A stretch of DNA of 64,000 nt, from NCBI RefSeq assembly GCF_022539505.1, contig NC_061514.1, forward strand, positions 40,350,869 through 40,414,868, given 5' to 3'. The notes below the pieces were generated by a model. It searched no databases. It had not been told where the DNA came from and was given only the letters and a program-made list of their open reading frames with translations. A program made the position numbers and the translations under genes. Positions 32,760 through 43,429 of the stretch are shown here, in pieces. The stretch is from Lolium rigidum (Eukaryota; Streptophyta; Magnoliopsida; Poales; Poaceae). Within the stretch, counting starts at the first letter, position 1. Each line of letters begins with the position of its first letter.

Positions 32760-33938
32760 TGATGCGCGTAGATGTACACGTCCGTTGGGAACCCCAAGAG
32801 GAAGGTGTGATGCGCACAGCAGCAAGTTTTCCCTCGGAAAGAAACCAAGGTTATCGAACCAGTAGGAGCCAAGAAGCACGTGAAGGTTGTTGGTGGAGGA
32901 GTGTAGTGCAGCGCAACACCAGTGAAACCGGCGCCAACGTGGAACCTGCACAACACAATCAAGATACTTTGCCCCAACGTAACAGTGAGGTTGTCAGTCT
33001 CACCGGCTTGCTGAAAACAAAGGTTTAAACGTATCGAGTGGAAGATGGTGTTTGTTTTCAAAGAACAGTAAAAACAATAATTGCAGTAGAATGTATTCAG
33101 ATGTAAAAGAATGGACCGGGGTCCACAGTTCACTAGTAGTGTCTCTCCAATAAGATAACTAACATGCTGGGTGAACAAATTACAGGTGGGCAATTGACAA
33201 ATCAAGATTCAATACATATCAATGATGATTACTATGTGATTTAATCAGGGCATTACGACAAAGTACATAGACCGCTATCCAGCATGCATCTATGCCTAAA
33301 TAATCCACCATCAGGTTAGCATCCGCACCCCCTCCAGTATTAAGTTGTAAACAACAGATAATTGCATTAAGTATGGTGCATAATGTAATCAACACAAATA
33401 TCCTTAGACAAAGCATTGATGTTTTATCCCTAGTAGCAACAGCACATCCACAACCTTAGAACCTACTGTCACGATCCCAGATTCAATGGAGGCATGAACC
33501 CACTATCGAACATAAATACTCCCTCTTGGAGTTACAAGTATCAACTTGGCCAGAGCCTCTACTAGCAACGGAGAGCATGCAAGAACATAAACAACACATA
33601 TATGATAGATTGATAATCAACTTGACATAGTATTCTAGATTCATCGGATCCCACCAAACACAACATGTAGCATTACAAATAGATGATCTTGATCATGTTA
33701 GGCAGCTCACAAGATCTAAACAATGATAGCACATGCGGAGAAGACAACCATCTAGCTACTGCTATGGACCCATAGTCCAAGGATGAACTACTCACGCATC
33801 AATCCGGAGGCGCGCATGACGATGTAGAGCCCCTCCGGTGATGATTCCCCTCTCCGGCAGGGTGCCGGAGGCGATCTCCTGAATCCCTCGAGATGGGATT
33901 GGCGGTGGCGTCTCTGGAAGGTTTTCCGTATCGTGGCT
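32760..33938 (-). mobile_element. 5' LTR of the outer element, 3' portion
   Basis: It starts (plus view) TGATGCGCGTAGATGTACAC and breaks at TGGCT (33,934-33,938), the target site of the inner element. The LTR resumes at 41,948 after the second TGGCT copy. Confidence 0.93.
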
Positions 33939-35523
33939 TGATACGTCTCAAACGTATCTATAATTTCTTATGTTCCATGCTACTTTTATGACAATACTTG
34001 AATGTTTTATACATACTTTACAACATTATTATACATTTTCCGGCACTAACCTATTAACAAGATGCCGAAGCGCCGATTGCTCGTTTTCTCGCTGTTTTTG
34101 GTTTCAGAAATCTTAGTAAGGAAATATTCTCGGAATTGGACGAAATCAACGCCCAGGGTCCTATTTTTGCACGAAGCTTCCAGAAGACCGAAAGGGAGAC
34201 GAAGTGGGGCCACGAGGTGGCCAGACACTAGGGCGGCGCGGCCCAGGCCCTGGCCGCGCCGGCCTAGTGTGTGGGCCCCTCGTGACGCCCCCTGACCTAC
34301 CCTTCCGCCTACAAATAGCCTTCGTTGCGAAACCCCCTGTACCGAGAGCCACGATACGGAAAACCTTCCAGAGACGCCGCCGTCGCGAATCCCATCTCGG
34401 GGGATTCAGGAGATCGCCTCCGGCACCCTGCCGGAGAGGGGAATCATCACCGGAGGGGCTCTACATCATCATGCCCACCTCCGGATTGATGCGTGAGTAG
34501 TTCATCCTTGGACTATGGGTCCATAGCAGTAGCTAGATGGTTGTCTTCTCCGCTTGTGCTATCATTGTTTAGATCTTGTGAGCTGCCTAACATGATCGAG
34601 ATCATCTATTTGTAATGCTACATGTTGTGTTTGGCGGGATCCGATGAATATAGAATATTATGTTAAGTTGATTATCAATCTATCATATATGTGTTGTTTA
34701 TGTTCTTGCATGCTCTCCATTGCTAGTAGAGGCTCTGGCCAAGTTGATACTTGTAACTCCAAGAGGGAGTAATTATGCTCGATAGTGGGTTCATGCCTCC
34801 ATTGAATCCGGGATCGTGACGAGTAGGTTCTAAGGTTGTGGATGTGCTTGTTGCTACTAGGGATAAAACATCGATGCTTTGTCTAAGGATATTTGTGTTG
34901 ATTACATTACGCGCCATACTTAATGCAATTATCCGTTGTTTATAACTTAATACTAGAAGGGGTTCGGATGATAACCCTGAAGGTGGATTATTTAGGCATA
35001 GATGCATGCTGGATAGCGGTCTATGTACTTTGTCGTAATGCCCTGATTAAATCACATAGTAATCATCATTGATATGTATTGAATCTTTATTTGTCAATTG
35101 CCCGCCTGTAATTTGTTCACCCAGCATGTTAGTTATCTTATTGGAGAGACACCTCTAGTGAATTGTGGACCCCGGTCCATTCTTTTACATCTGAATACAT
35201 TCTACTGTTCTTACTGTTCTTTGCAAACAAACACCATCTTCCACTCGATACGCTTAATCCTTTGTTTTCAGCAAGCCGGTGAGATTGACAACCTCACTGT
35301 TACGTTGGGGCAAAGTACTTTGATTGTGTTGTGTGCAGGTTCCACGTTGGCGCCGGTTTCACTGGTGTTGCGCCGCACTACATTCCTCCACCAACAACCT
35401 TCACGTGCTTCTTGGCTCCTACTGGTTCGATAACCTTGGTTTCTTACTGAGGGAAAACTTACTGCTGTGCGCATCACACCTTCCTCTTGGGGTTCCCAAC
35501 GGACGTGTCGACTACACGCAGCA
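33939..35523 (+). mobile_element. 5' LTR, subfamily B (1,585 bp)
   Basis: TGATACGTCTCAAACGTATC to GACTACACGCAGCA. Its last ~20 bp differ from the other subfamily B LTRs (GTCGACTACACGCAGCA in place of ATCTACGCGTATCA). Confidence 0.92.
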
Positions 35524-35534
35524 AGACTATTTTC

Positions 35535-35552
35535 TAGCGCCGTTGCCGGGGA
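35535..35552 (+). other. Primer binding site with one mismatch
   Basis: TAGCGCCGTTGCCGGGGA, the tRNA-Asp-type site with G-to-A at position 2, 11 nt after the LTR. Confidence 0.85.
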
Positions 35553-35775
35553 GATCAAGACACGCTGCAAGGGGAGTCTCCACTTCCAATCTCTTTACTT
35601 TGTTTTTGTCTTGCTTTACTTTATTTTATTTACTGTCTTGTTTGCTTCATATTAAAAACACACAAAAAATTAGTTACTTTACTTATTGTCTTATTTACTA
35701 GTTCTATATCAAAACACAAAAAAATTAGTTACTTGTCTTTACTTTATTTGCCTAGTTTACTTTATTACTATTAAA

Positions 35776-36494
35776 ATGAGTCATCCTGAAGTTGAAGTTC
35801 GTTCTTTTAAGCAACAAGGAGGAGAAAGTTTTAAAGATGCTTGGTACAGAATTAGTAATGCTCATCATAGGTGCATTAAGAAACACTCCACTACTATCCT
35901 TCTTAGGAACTTTTATGTTGGCTTATCTAGTTGGAATAGGTATGTTATTGATACTCTTTCGGGAGGTAATTTCCTAGGTACTCCCGCTTTAGAAGCTAGT
36001 TGCATCATTGAGAGTCTAGTTGGAATACCACCTGTTAATGAAGTTAAAATTGAAATCTCTCTTGAGGATGTTATAAAAAAATTGGAAACCATAGAGAAAA
36101 ATTTTCCAAGTATTGAAACTAAATTGGAAATGTTATTTGATAAAACTAATGAACTTGATAAATCCCTAGGAGGAATTGATGAAAGAATTAGTGTCCTAGG
36201 AACTTGTGTTGTCCATGATAATCAAACCAATAGGATTGATGAACTTGAAAAAGCTATGGGAACCTTGGGTTCAACTTTTTCTTCTCTCAAGTATAAGGAG
36301 AAAGCTTATGTGGGTAATTCATGTATGCATCTAAGGTGTCTAAACAAAAGAATTATTATAGGCCTAAAATTGATAAAACCCCTAGCACCACCATAGGAAA
36401 TTTAGATAATGGAGCATCTAAGGTACCCTCTGCAACAAGTTGTGTTTGTAAGAAAAATAATGATGTTGATGCTTCTTCTCTTGATGTTACTTGA
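35776..36494 (+). pseudogene. Retroelement ORF type 3, truncated Athila-type gag with a frameshift
   Basis: ATG at 35,776 (MSHPEVEVRSFKQQGGESFK). The block DAWYRISNAHHRCIKKHSTT, then FYVGLSSWNRYVIDTLSGGN, is the conserved core of plant Athila/gypsy gag, starting well inside a normal gag. It continues with a coiled coil (IEISLEDVIKKLETIEKNFP, then DERISVLGTCVVHDNQTNRI). A frameshift near 36,320 ends the long frame at 36,396. The shifted frame continues to TGA at 36,492 and ends with a Cys-containing stretch and the tail NNDVDASSLDVT, which matches the tails of ORF type 2. No CCHC knuckle is intact. Confidence 0.65.
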
Positions 36495-36654
36495 TTTGCA
36501 CTTTCTGCGCCTAGCTGAAAGGCGTTAAAGAAAAGCACTTCTTGGGAGATAACCCGAGTTTCATTTTATTTACTGTATTGTTGAGTCTTGGAAGTTGTTT
36601 ACTACTGTAGCAACCTCTCCTTATCATGTTTTTGTGCCAAGTAAAGTTTCTATG

Positions 36655-36933
36655 CTAAAGTTGATGATAGATTTGGATCGCTGCGCAGAAACAGCATTGC
36701 TGTCTGCCACGAATTCTCGCAGAGCTCTCTGTAAAAAAATCGAAAAAATCTGCAAATTTACGAGCGTGATCCTCATATATGTACGCAACTTTCATTAGTT
36801 TTGAGTTTTTCCATTTGGGCAAGTTAAGTGCCCCTGCCAGATTCATCTTTACGGGCTGTTCTGTTTTTGACAGATTCTGTCTTTTATTTCGCATTGCCGC
36901 TTTTGTTATGTTGAATAAGTTTCTTTGTTCCAT
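36655..36933 (-). CDS. Antisense small ORF (92 aa)
   Basis: Counterpart of the antisense ORFs in the other elements (MEQRNLFNITKAAMRNKRQN; KLMKVAYIYEDHARKFADFF). A sense-strand ORF at 36,779-37,027 overlaps it, so which strand, if either, codes is open. Confidence 0.33.
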   Translation of the reverse strand: MEQRNLFNITKAAMRNKRQNLSKTEQPVKMNLAGALNLPKWKNSKLMKVAYIYEDHARKFADFFDFFTESSARIRGRQQCCFCAAIQIYHQL

Positions 36934-37178
36934 TAACTTTCAGAAGCTTTGTGCAATTTCCAGAAGTGTTAAGAATGACTGTGTCACCTCTGAATGTGTG
37001 AATTTTGGTTATACACTAACCCTCTAATGAGTTTGCTTGAAGTTTGTGTGGAGGAAGTTTTCAAGGGTCAAGAGAAGATGATGATATACTATGATCAAGA
37101 AGAGTGAAAGGTCTAAGCTTGGGGATGCCCCGGTGGTTCATCCCTGCATATTTTAAGAATACTCAAGCTTCTAAGCTT

Positions 37179-37199
37179 GGGGATGCCCAAGGCATCCCC
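37179..37199 (+). other. Conserved hairpin
   Basis: The same 9-bp arms and CAA loop as at 12,035; a PPT-like CTAAGCTTGGGGATGCCCC word lies about 60 bp upstream. Confidence 0.85.
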
Positions 37200-39057
37200 T
37201 TCTTCATCGACAACATTATCAGGTCACTTCTAGTGAAACTATATTTTTATTCCATCACATCTTATGTTCTTTACTTGAAGCGTCGGTTTGTTTTTATTTT
37301 TGTTTTGGTTTGAATAAAGTTGGATCCCACCATTCTTATATTGGAGATATTACGCTCCGCTTTTTCATATGGAACACTTGTGTTCTTAATTGTGCTTTAA
37401 TGTTCATGGCGAAGGCTGAAATTGCTTCGTTAAATTGCTATTTGGTTGGAATCAGAAAATGCTGCATATGGTTTGGATTAACTTGGCAATTGTTTGAGAT
37501 CTCATAGATCATGTTTAAGCTCTTGCATCATGTAGTTTAATCTATTAATGAAGAACTACCGTAGAGCTTGTTTAATTTGGTTTGCATGATTGGTCTCTCT
37601 AAGTCTAGATATTTTCGGGTAAAGTATTTGAACAACAAGGAAGACAGTGTAGAGCCTTATAATGCTTGCAATATGTTCTTGTGTGAGTTTTGCTGTACCT
37701 GTTCATACTTGTGTTTGCATCAAACAACCTTGTAGCCCAAACCTTGTACTGAGAGGAAATGCTTCTCGTGCATCCAAACACCTTGAGCCAAAACCCATGC
37801 CATTTGTGTCCACCATATCTACCTACTATGTGGTATTTTTATACCATTCCAAAGTAAATTACTTGAGTGCTACCTTTAAAATTTCATTCCTTTATCTTTA
37901 CAATATATAGCTCATGGGACAAATAGTTTAAAAACTATTGTGGTGATGAATATGCAGTTATGTGTCTTAATTCTTATAAGTTGCTTGGTGAGCGGTAACC
38001 ATGTTTCTGGGGACGCCATCAACTTTACCTTTGTTGGATATCATGTGAGATTCTATGCATGTCGTCTTGTCTGAAGTAAGTGCGATTTCATGATCAAATG
38101 GTTTGAGTATGCATATGTTAGAGAAGAACATTGGGCAGCCAACTAAAGCCATGTATCATGGTGGAAGTTTCAGTTTGGACATACAACCTCAATCTCTTAT
38201 GAGAATATTAATCGTTGTTGAATGCTTAAGCATTAAAAGAGGAGTCCATTATCCGTTGTCTATGTTGTCCCGGTATGGATGTCTAAGTTGAGAATAATCA
38301 AAAGCGAGAAATCCAATGCGTGCTTTCTTCTTAGACATTTGTACAGGCGGCATAGAGGTACCCCTTTGTGACACTTGGTTGAAACATATGTTATGCAATG
38401 ATAATCCGTGTTTTCCGAGCTAAGTAGGACAAGGTGCGAGCACTATTAGTACTCTATGCATGAGACATGCAACTTGTAGGAAGTATTATGCATAGCACAT
38501 ATGAATTATTACTACCGTTGATAAAATTGTTTCTATGTTTTCAAAACAAAAGCTCTAGCACAAAAATAGTAATCCATGCTTCCCTCTGTGAAGGGCCAAT
38601 CTTTTACTTTATGTTGAGTCAGTTTACCCACTTCTTTCTATCTTACAAGCAAACACTTGTGTTAACTGTGTGCATTGATTCTTACCCTGTTATATTACTC
38701 TATGTTGACAAATATCCATGAGATATACATGTTACAAGTTGAAAGCAATTACTGAAACTTAATCATCCTTTGTGTTGCTTCAATACATTCTACTTTGAAT
38801 TTATTGCTTATGAGTTAGCTTTTATGCAACTCTTATTGATACTTGTTTGAAAGTACTATTCATGAAAAGTTTTGCTATATGATTCATTTGCTTAGTCATT
38901 ATCTTTGTTAGCAATCTTTTGTTCAGATCACTCCATTCATCTCATATGCTTTACAATAATGTTGATCAAGATTATGTTGGTAGCATGTCACTTCAGAAAT
39001 TATTTGTGTTATCGTTTACCTACTCGAGGGCGAGTAGGAACTAAGCTTGGGGATGCT

Positions 39058-39352
39058 TGATACGTCTCAAACGTATCTATAATTTCTTATGTTCCATGCT
39101 ACTTTTATGACAATACTTGAATGTTTTATAAGTACTTTACAGCATTATTATACATTTTCCAGCACTAACCTATTAACAAGATGCCGAAGCGCCGATTCTG
39201 TTTTCTGTTGTTTTTGGTTTCGGAAATCCTAGTAAGGAAATATTCTCGGAATTGGACGAAATCAACGCCCAGGGTCCTATTTTTGCACGAAGCTTCCAGA
39301 AGACCGAAAGGGAGACGAAGTGGGGCCACGAGGTGGCCAGACACTAGGGCGG
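39058..39352 (+). mobile_element. 3' LTR of the inner element, 5' portion
   Basis: It follows the PPT AAGCTTGGGGATGCT and breaks after AGACACTAGGGCGG (39,339-39,352), the LINE target site. The LTR continues at 40,658. Confidence 0.93.
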
Positions 39353-40643
39353 TAAAGATCAGGTCATCAAATATATGAGGCACTGCCTTTGGAGGAAAAA
39401 AACTACAGATGTTCAAGCAAAAGGGAATGCTTTGGTTTCATGGAAAAAAATATGCAGGCCTAAAGAACAAGGGGGCTTGGGAGTCTTTAATCTTGATGTC
39501 CAAAATAAAGCTCTGTTACTCAAGAACTTGGACAAATTCTACAATAACTTGGATATTCCTTGGGTCAATCTTATTAGAGACACTTACTATGATGAAGATA
39601 AGCCACCTGGTGTTAAATTAGAAGGATCTTTTTGGTGGAAATCTCATCTGAAGCTCATTGATGCATATAAAGCCATGGCTAGATGCAAATTGGGAGATGG
39701 AAAAACTGCTCTGTTTTGGACAGACCTGTGGGGTGATGCTTGTCTACATCATAAATTTCCACACCTCATAACCTTTGCTAAAAAAACTGATCTCTCTGTC
39801 AGTAAAGTGATGCAGATGGAATATCTCCAAGATTTGTTTCATCTTCCTCTATCTCAACAAGCTTTTGAAGAGTTTGAACAGCTAGAGACCCTATGCGACT
39901 CTATAAATTCTGAGAATCAACAACAAGCTTCTGATTCTTGGTGCTACATTTGGGGATCTGACAAATTTTCCACAGTTAATGCATACAAATTCTTGATTGG
40001 TGTACAGCATGCACCTCAATTCTTTACCTGGATATGGGAGTCCTCTTGTCAACCAAAACATCAGTTCTTCTTCTGGTTGCTTTTGCACGATCGTTTAAAT
40101 ACAAGGAATCTTTTAAGGAGAAAGAATTGCAATTTACAGTCCTATAACTGTGCTACTCTACAATGTAATCAAGAGGAAACGCTAGCACATCTATTCTGGA
40201 GTTGCCCTTTTGCTCAGGAATGTTGGAATATACTCTGTCCTCAGCTGTCCACTCAGCAATCAGTGTTTGAAGCTTTCTATGACATCAAGGAGAAATTAAA
40301 CGTGCCATTTGCTGTGGAGATCATTATGTTGGCATCCTGGTCCATATGGATTGTCAGAAACAGGAAGATTTTTGAATGCCAGCTACCATCAATAGGTGCT
40401 TGGAAAATTGTTCTCAAACAAGAGCTCCATTTGCTCTCCTATAGAATGAAAAAGAAGTGGGATGCTCAATTCAAAGTCTGGGTTCAACTCTTCAGATGAT
40501 GGTCTAGAATATTTTTTTCCCTTTTTTTTCCTTTTCTTTCTTTCTTTCTTTCTTTTTTGTACACCTTGTACATTTGTAACTTTTTCTATATATATCAATA
40601 AAAATTGCAGTGGGGATTTTTCCCACTTTTTCACCTTCAAAAA
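39353..40643 (+). mobile_element. 5'-truncated L1-type LINE (1.29 kb)
   Basis: Flanked by a perfect 14-bp target duplication AGACACTAGGGCGG (39,339-39,352 and 40,644-40,657). The 3' end has an AATAAA-like signal (ATCAATAAAAATTG near 40,597), further T-rich sequence and a very short A tail. Only the C-terminal part of ORF2 remains, the usual result of incomplete target-primed reverse transcription. Confidence 0.93.
39375..40499 (+). pseudogene. C-terminal part of LINE ORF2: RT-connection and zinc-binding zf-RVT domain
   Basis: 374 open codons; the ATG is internal to the original ORF2. Residues 20-45 (VSWKKICRPKEQGGLGVFNL) are the conserved segment after the polymerase domain of plant LINEs. 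Residues 85-125 (GSFWWKS, GDGKTALFWTDLW) are typical of the linker. Residues 215-290 form zf-RVT with C259/C264, H272 and C277 (EETLAHLFWSCPFAQECW). There is no RNase H domain. Endonuclease and the RT catalytic domain are missing through 5' truncation. The frame is intact, so the insertion is probably young. Confidence 0.85.
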
Positions 40644-40657
40644 AGACACTAGGGCGG

Positions 40658-41942
40658 CGCGGCCCAGGCCCTGGCCGCGCCGGCCTAGTGTGTGGGCCCC
40701 TCGTGACGCCCCCTGACCTACCCTTCCGCCTACAAATAGCCTTCGTCGCGAAACCCCCTGTACCGAGAGCCACGATATGGAAAACCTTCCAGAGACGCCG
40801 CCGTCGCGAATCCCATCTCGGGGGATTCAGGAGATCGCTCCCGGCACCCCGCCGGAGAGGGGAATCATCACCGGAGGGGCTCTACATCATCATGCCCGCC
40901 TCCGGATTGATGCGTGAGTAGTTCATCCTTGGACTATGGGTCCATAGCAGTAGCTAGATGGTTGTCTTCTCCGCTTGTGCTCTCATTGTTTAGATCTTGT
41001 GAGCTGCCTAACATGATCAAGATCATCTATTTGTAATGCTACATGTTGTGTTTGGCGGGATCCGATGAATATAGAATATTATGTTAAGTTGATTATCAAT
41101 CTATCATATATGTGTTGTTTATGTTCTTGCATGCTCTCCGTTGCTAGTAGAGGCTGTGGCCAAGTTGATACTTGTAACTCCAAGAGGGAGTAATTATGCT
41201 CGATAGTGGGTTCATGCCTCCATTGAATCTGGGATCGTGACAGTAGGTTCTAAGGTTTGGATGTGCTGTTGCTACTAGGGATAAAACATCGATGCTTTGT
41301 CTAAGGATATTTGTGTTGATTACATTACGCGCCATACTTAATGCAATTATATGTTGTTTACAACTTAATACTGGAAGGGGTTCGGATGGTAACCTGAAGG
41401 TGGATTATTTAGGCATAGATGCATGCTGGATAGCGGTCTATGTACTTTGTTGTAATGCCCTGATTAAATCACATAGTAATCATCATTGATATGTATTGAA
41501 TCTTTATTTGTCAATTGCCCGCGTGTAATTTGTTCACCCAGCATGTTAGTTATCTTATTGGAGAGACACCTCTAGTGAACTCGTGGACCCCGGTCCATTC
41601 TTTTACATCTGAATACATTCTACTCGTTTTTATCTGTTCTTTGCAAACAAACACCATCTTCCACTCGATACGCTTAATCCTTTGTTTTCAGCAAGCCGGT
41701 GAGATTGACAACCTCAATCGTTACGTTGGGGCAAAGTACTTTGATTGTGTTGTGCAGGTTCCACGTTGGCGCCGGTTTCACTGGTGTTGCGCCGCACTAC
41801 ATTCCTCCACCAACAACCTTCACGTAATTCTTGGCTCCTACTGGTTCGATAACCTTGGTTTCTTACTGAGGGAAAACTTACTGCTGTGCGCATCACACCT
41901 TCCTCTTGGGGTTGCCAACGGACATGTCGACTACACGCAGCA
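40658..41942 (+). mobile_element. 3' LTR of the inner element, 3' portion
   Basis: It resumes CGCGGCCCAGG after the LINE target duplication, exactly as in the uninterrupted 5' LTR, and ends GACTACACGCAGCA before TGGCT. Confidence 0.93.
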
Positions 41943-41947
41943 TGGCT

Positions 41948-42354
41948 CTCGGTACAGGGCTATTCGCGACGAAGGCTTTAAGTAGGCGAAATGGTAGGTC
42001 AGGAGGCAGCGCGAGGGGCCCACACCATAGGGCGGCGCGGGCCCCCCTCTGGCCGCGCGGCCCTATGGTGGCGGCGCCTCGTCGCCCCACTTCGTTATCC
42101 CTTCGGTCTTCCGGAAGCTTCGTGGAAAAATAGGCCCCTGGGCATTGATTTCGTCCAATTCCGAGAATATTTCCTTACTAGGATTTCTGACACCAAAAAC
42201 AGCAGAAAACAAAGAATCGACGCTTCGGCATCTTGTTAATAGGTTAGTGCCGGAAAATGTATAATAATGATGTAAAGTATGCATAAAACATTCAAGTATT
42301 GTCATAAAAGTAGCATGGAACATAAGAAATTATAGATACGATTGAGACGTATCA
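41948..42354 (-). mobile_element. 5' LTR of the outer element, 5' portion
   Basis: It continues CTCGGTACAGGGCTATTCGC after the TGGCT duplication and ends in minus-strand TGATACGTCTCAATCGTATC at 42,354, followed by GTCGT. Confidence 0.92.
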
Positions 42355-42685
42355 GTCGTTTAATTTATTTGCTCCCTGTTCCCTGCTATGTACGGCGCTC
42401 GTTGAGGCATCTATAGCGAAAGGGTACAAGTCTTGTCAGTTTTTGCCTCATAGCACTCGTAATTTCAGAGGCTTTAGAGCACAATCACTAGACGTGTTTT
42501 TCCGACGCACCTCTGTTTGCCACAATATGCAAAACGGAGTTCGGATGATGTGGTTCGGGTGGACCGAGTTACTGCAATGCTTCAAAGAAACAAAACTCAA
42601 GTTTTTATTAATAACGTAAGCGGATAACTAAGGGGTGAGAGAACACCCTGCCTAAAAACAGAGAAAACGAAAGACTATCCGTCTT
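42355..42685. other. Non-coding part of the split gypsy element
   Basis: It lies between the outer insertion and the protease ORF stop. No ORF of note. It continues 25,892-27,598 across the nested insertion, so the plus-strand and minus-strand genes of the element converge here without any pol gene between them. Confidence 0.6.
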
Positions 42686-43429
42686 TTAAACGAGAGGAGG
42701 ATTCTCCTTGTCTTCAAGCTTGTCCACCGCGCCCACAGTTTTGGAAGCCTCACCGATTTCACCAGAATTTTGAACAGTGAGTGCCAAGGATTTGTTTCCT
42801 TCGGTGACTGCGGTACCATCGGCTGCCGATGTTTTTGCTGCAGTGACCTCTGTGGCCAGATCAGCTGGCTTCTTCTTTATCCTCCTGACGCGTTCATCCA
42901 CCCTATCATCGCGTGTCGACGATTTTGAAGGGAGGTCGACAGCTTCCTGCCTGAACCCGAACTTTGCAGCAATCTTCTGAAACTCGCGATCACAATTGTC
43001 TGAACGTGAAAAACTTCCATAGACTGTGATATTTATCCCATTGTTCCCAGGCATTTTCAGCTTGAGGTATGCATAATGTGGCACAGCTATGAACTTGGCA
43101 TAAGCTGATCTTCCAAGTATAGCGTGGTACTGTGATTTCCAATTCACTACTTCGAACTCGATCTTTTCCTTCCTGAAGTTATCGGGTTTACCAAAGACAA
43201 CGTTCAGGAAAACCTTGCCAATAGAGTACGCTGGCGATGTGGGGACGATCCCATGAAAACAGGTGTCTGTCTCTTCGAGCATCCTCATCACGATTCCCAT
43301 GGTTTTGATCGTGTCGAGGAATATCAGGTTTAGCCCACTTCCACCATCCATAAAAACTTTGCTCATCTTAAATCCTCCAATCTGTGCTTCAACCACCAGC
43401 GCAACATGTCCTGGTTTTGGTATTGTCAT
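42686..43429 (-). CDS. Gypsy aspartic protease region (247 aa)
   Basis: The retropepsin-like fold is indicated by HVALVVEAQIGGFKMSKVF then MDGGSGLNLIFLDTIKTMG (catalytic D at residue 28, with DGGSG instead of the usual D(S/T)G, a common form in this plant lineage). Conserved downstream blocks are HGIVPTSPAYSIGKVFLNVV, FEVVNWKSQYHAILGRSAYA and VPHYAYLKLKMPGNNGINIT. After residue 165 the sequence is low-complexity and stops at 42,686. In autonomous relatives reverse transcriptase would follow; here it does not. It processes gag polyprotein in functional elements. Confidence 0.8.
   Translation of the reverse strand: MTIPKPGHVALVVEAQIGGFKMSKVFMDGGSGLNLIFLDTIKTMGIVMRMLEETDTCFHGIVPTSPAYSIGKVFLNVVFGKPDNFRKEKIEFEVVNWKSQYHAILGRSAYAKFIAVPHYAYLKLKMPGNNGINITVYGSFSRSDNCDREFQKIAAKFGFRQEAVDLPSKSSTRDDRVDERVRRIKKKPADLATEVTAAKTSAADGTAVTEGNKSLALTVQNSGEIGEASKTVGAVDKLEDKENPPLV

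Larger units (their letters stand above)
33939..41942 (+). mobile_element. Inner subfamily B element (plus), inserted in an LTR
   Basis: Perfect target duplication TGGCT (33,934-33,938 and 41,943-41,947). The 5' LTR is 33,939-35,523, the interior 35,524-39,057, and the 3' LTR 39,058-39,352 plus 40,658-41,942, itself split by a LINE. It carries ORF type 3 (gag-like). No pol genes. Confidence 0.94.
27599..42354 (-). mobile_element. Subfamily B element (minus) expanded by two nested insertions
   Basis: Perfect 5-bp target duplication GTCGT/GTCGT. On the minus strand: 5' LTR (42,354-41,948 joined to 33,938-32,760, 1,586 bp), PBS, ORF type 2, antisense-open block, hairpin, degenerate PPT, 3' LTR (29,185-27,599, 1,587 bp). 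Another element occupies 33,939-41,942 inside its 5' LTR. Without it the element is about 6.7 kb. No pol genes. Confidence 0.93.

Noticed and set aside
40501..40640. T-rich/CT-rich tract as a promoter
   Set aside because: It lies in the LINE 3' region next to a polyadenylation-like signal; best explained as the LINE 3' UTR.
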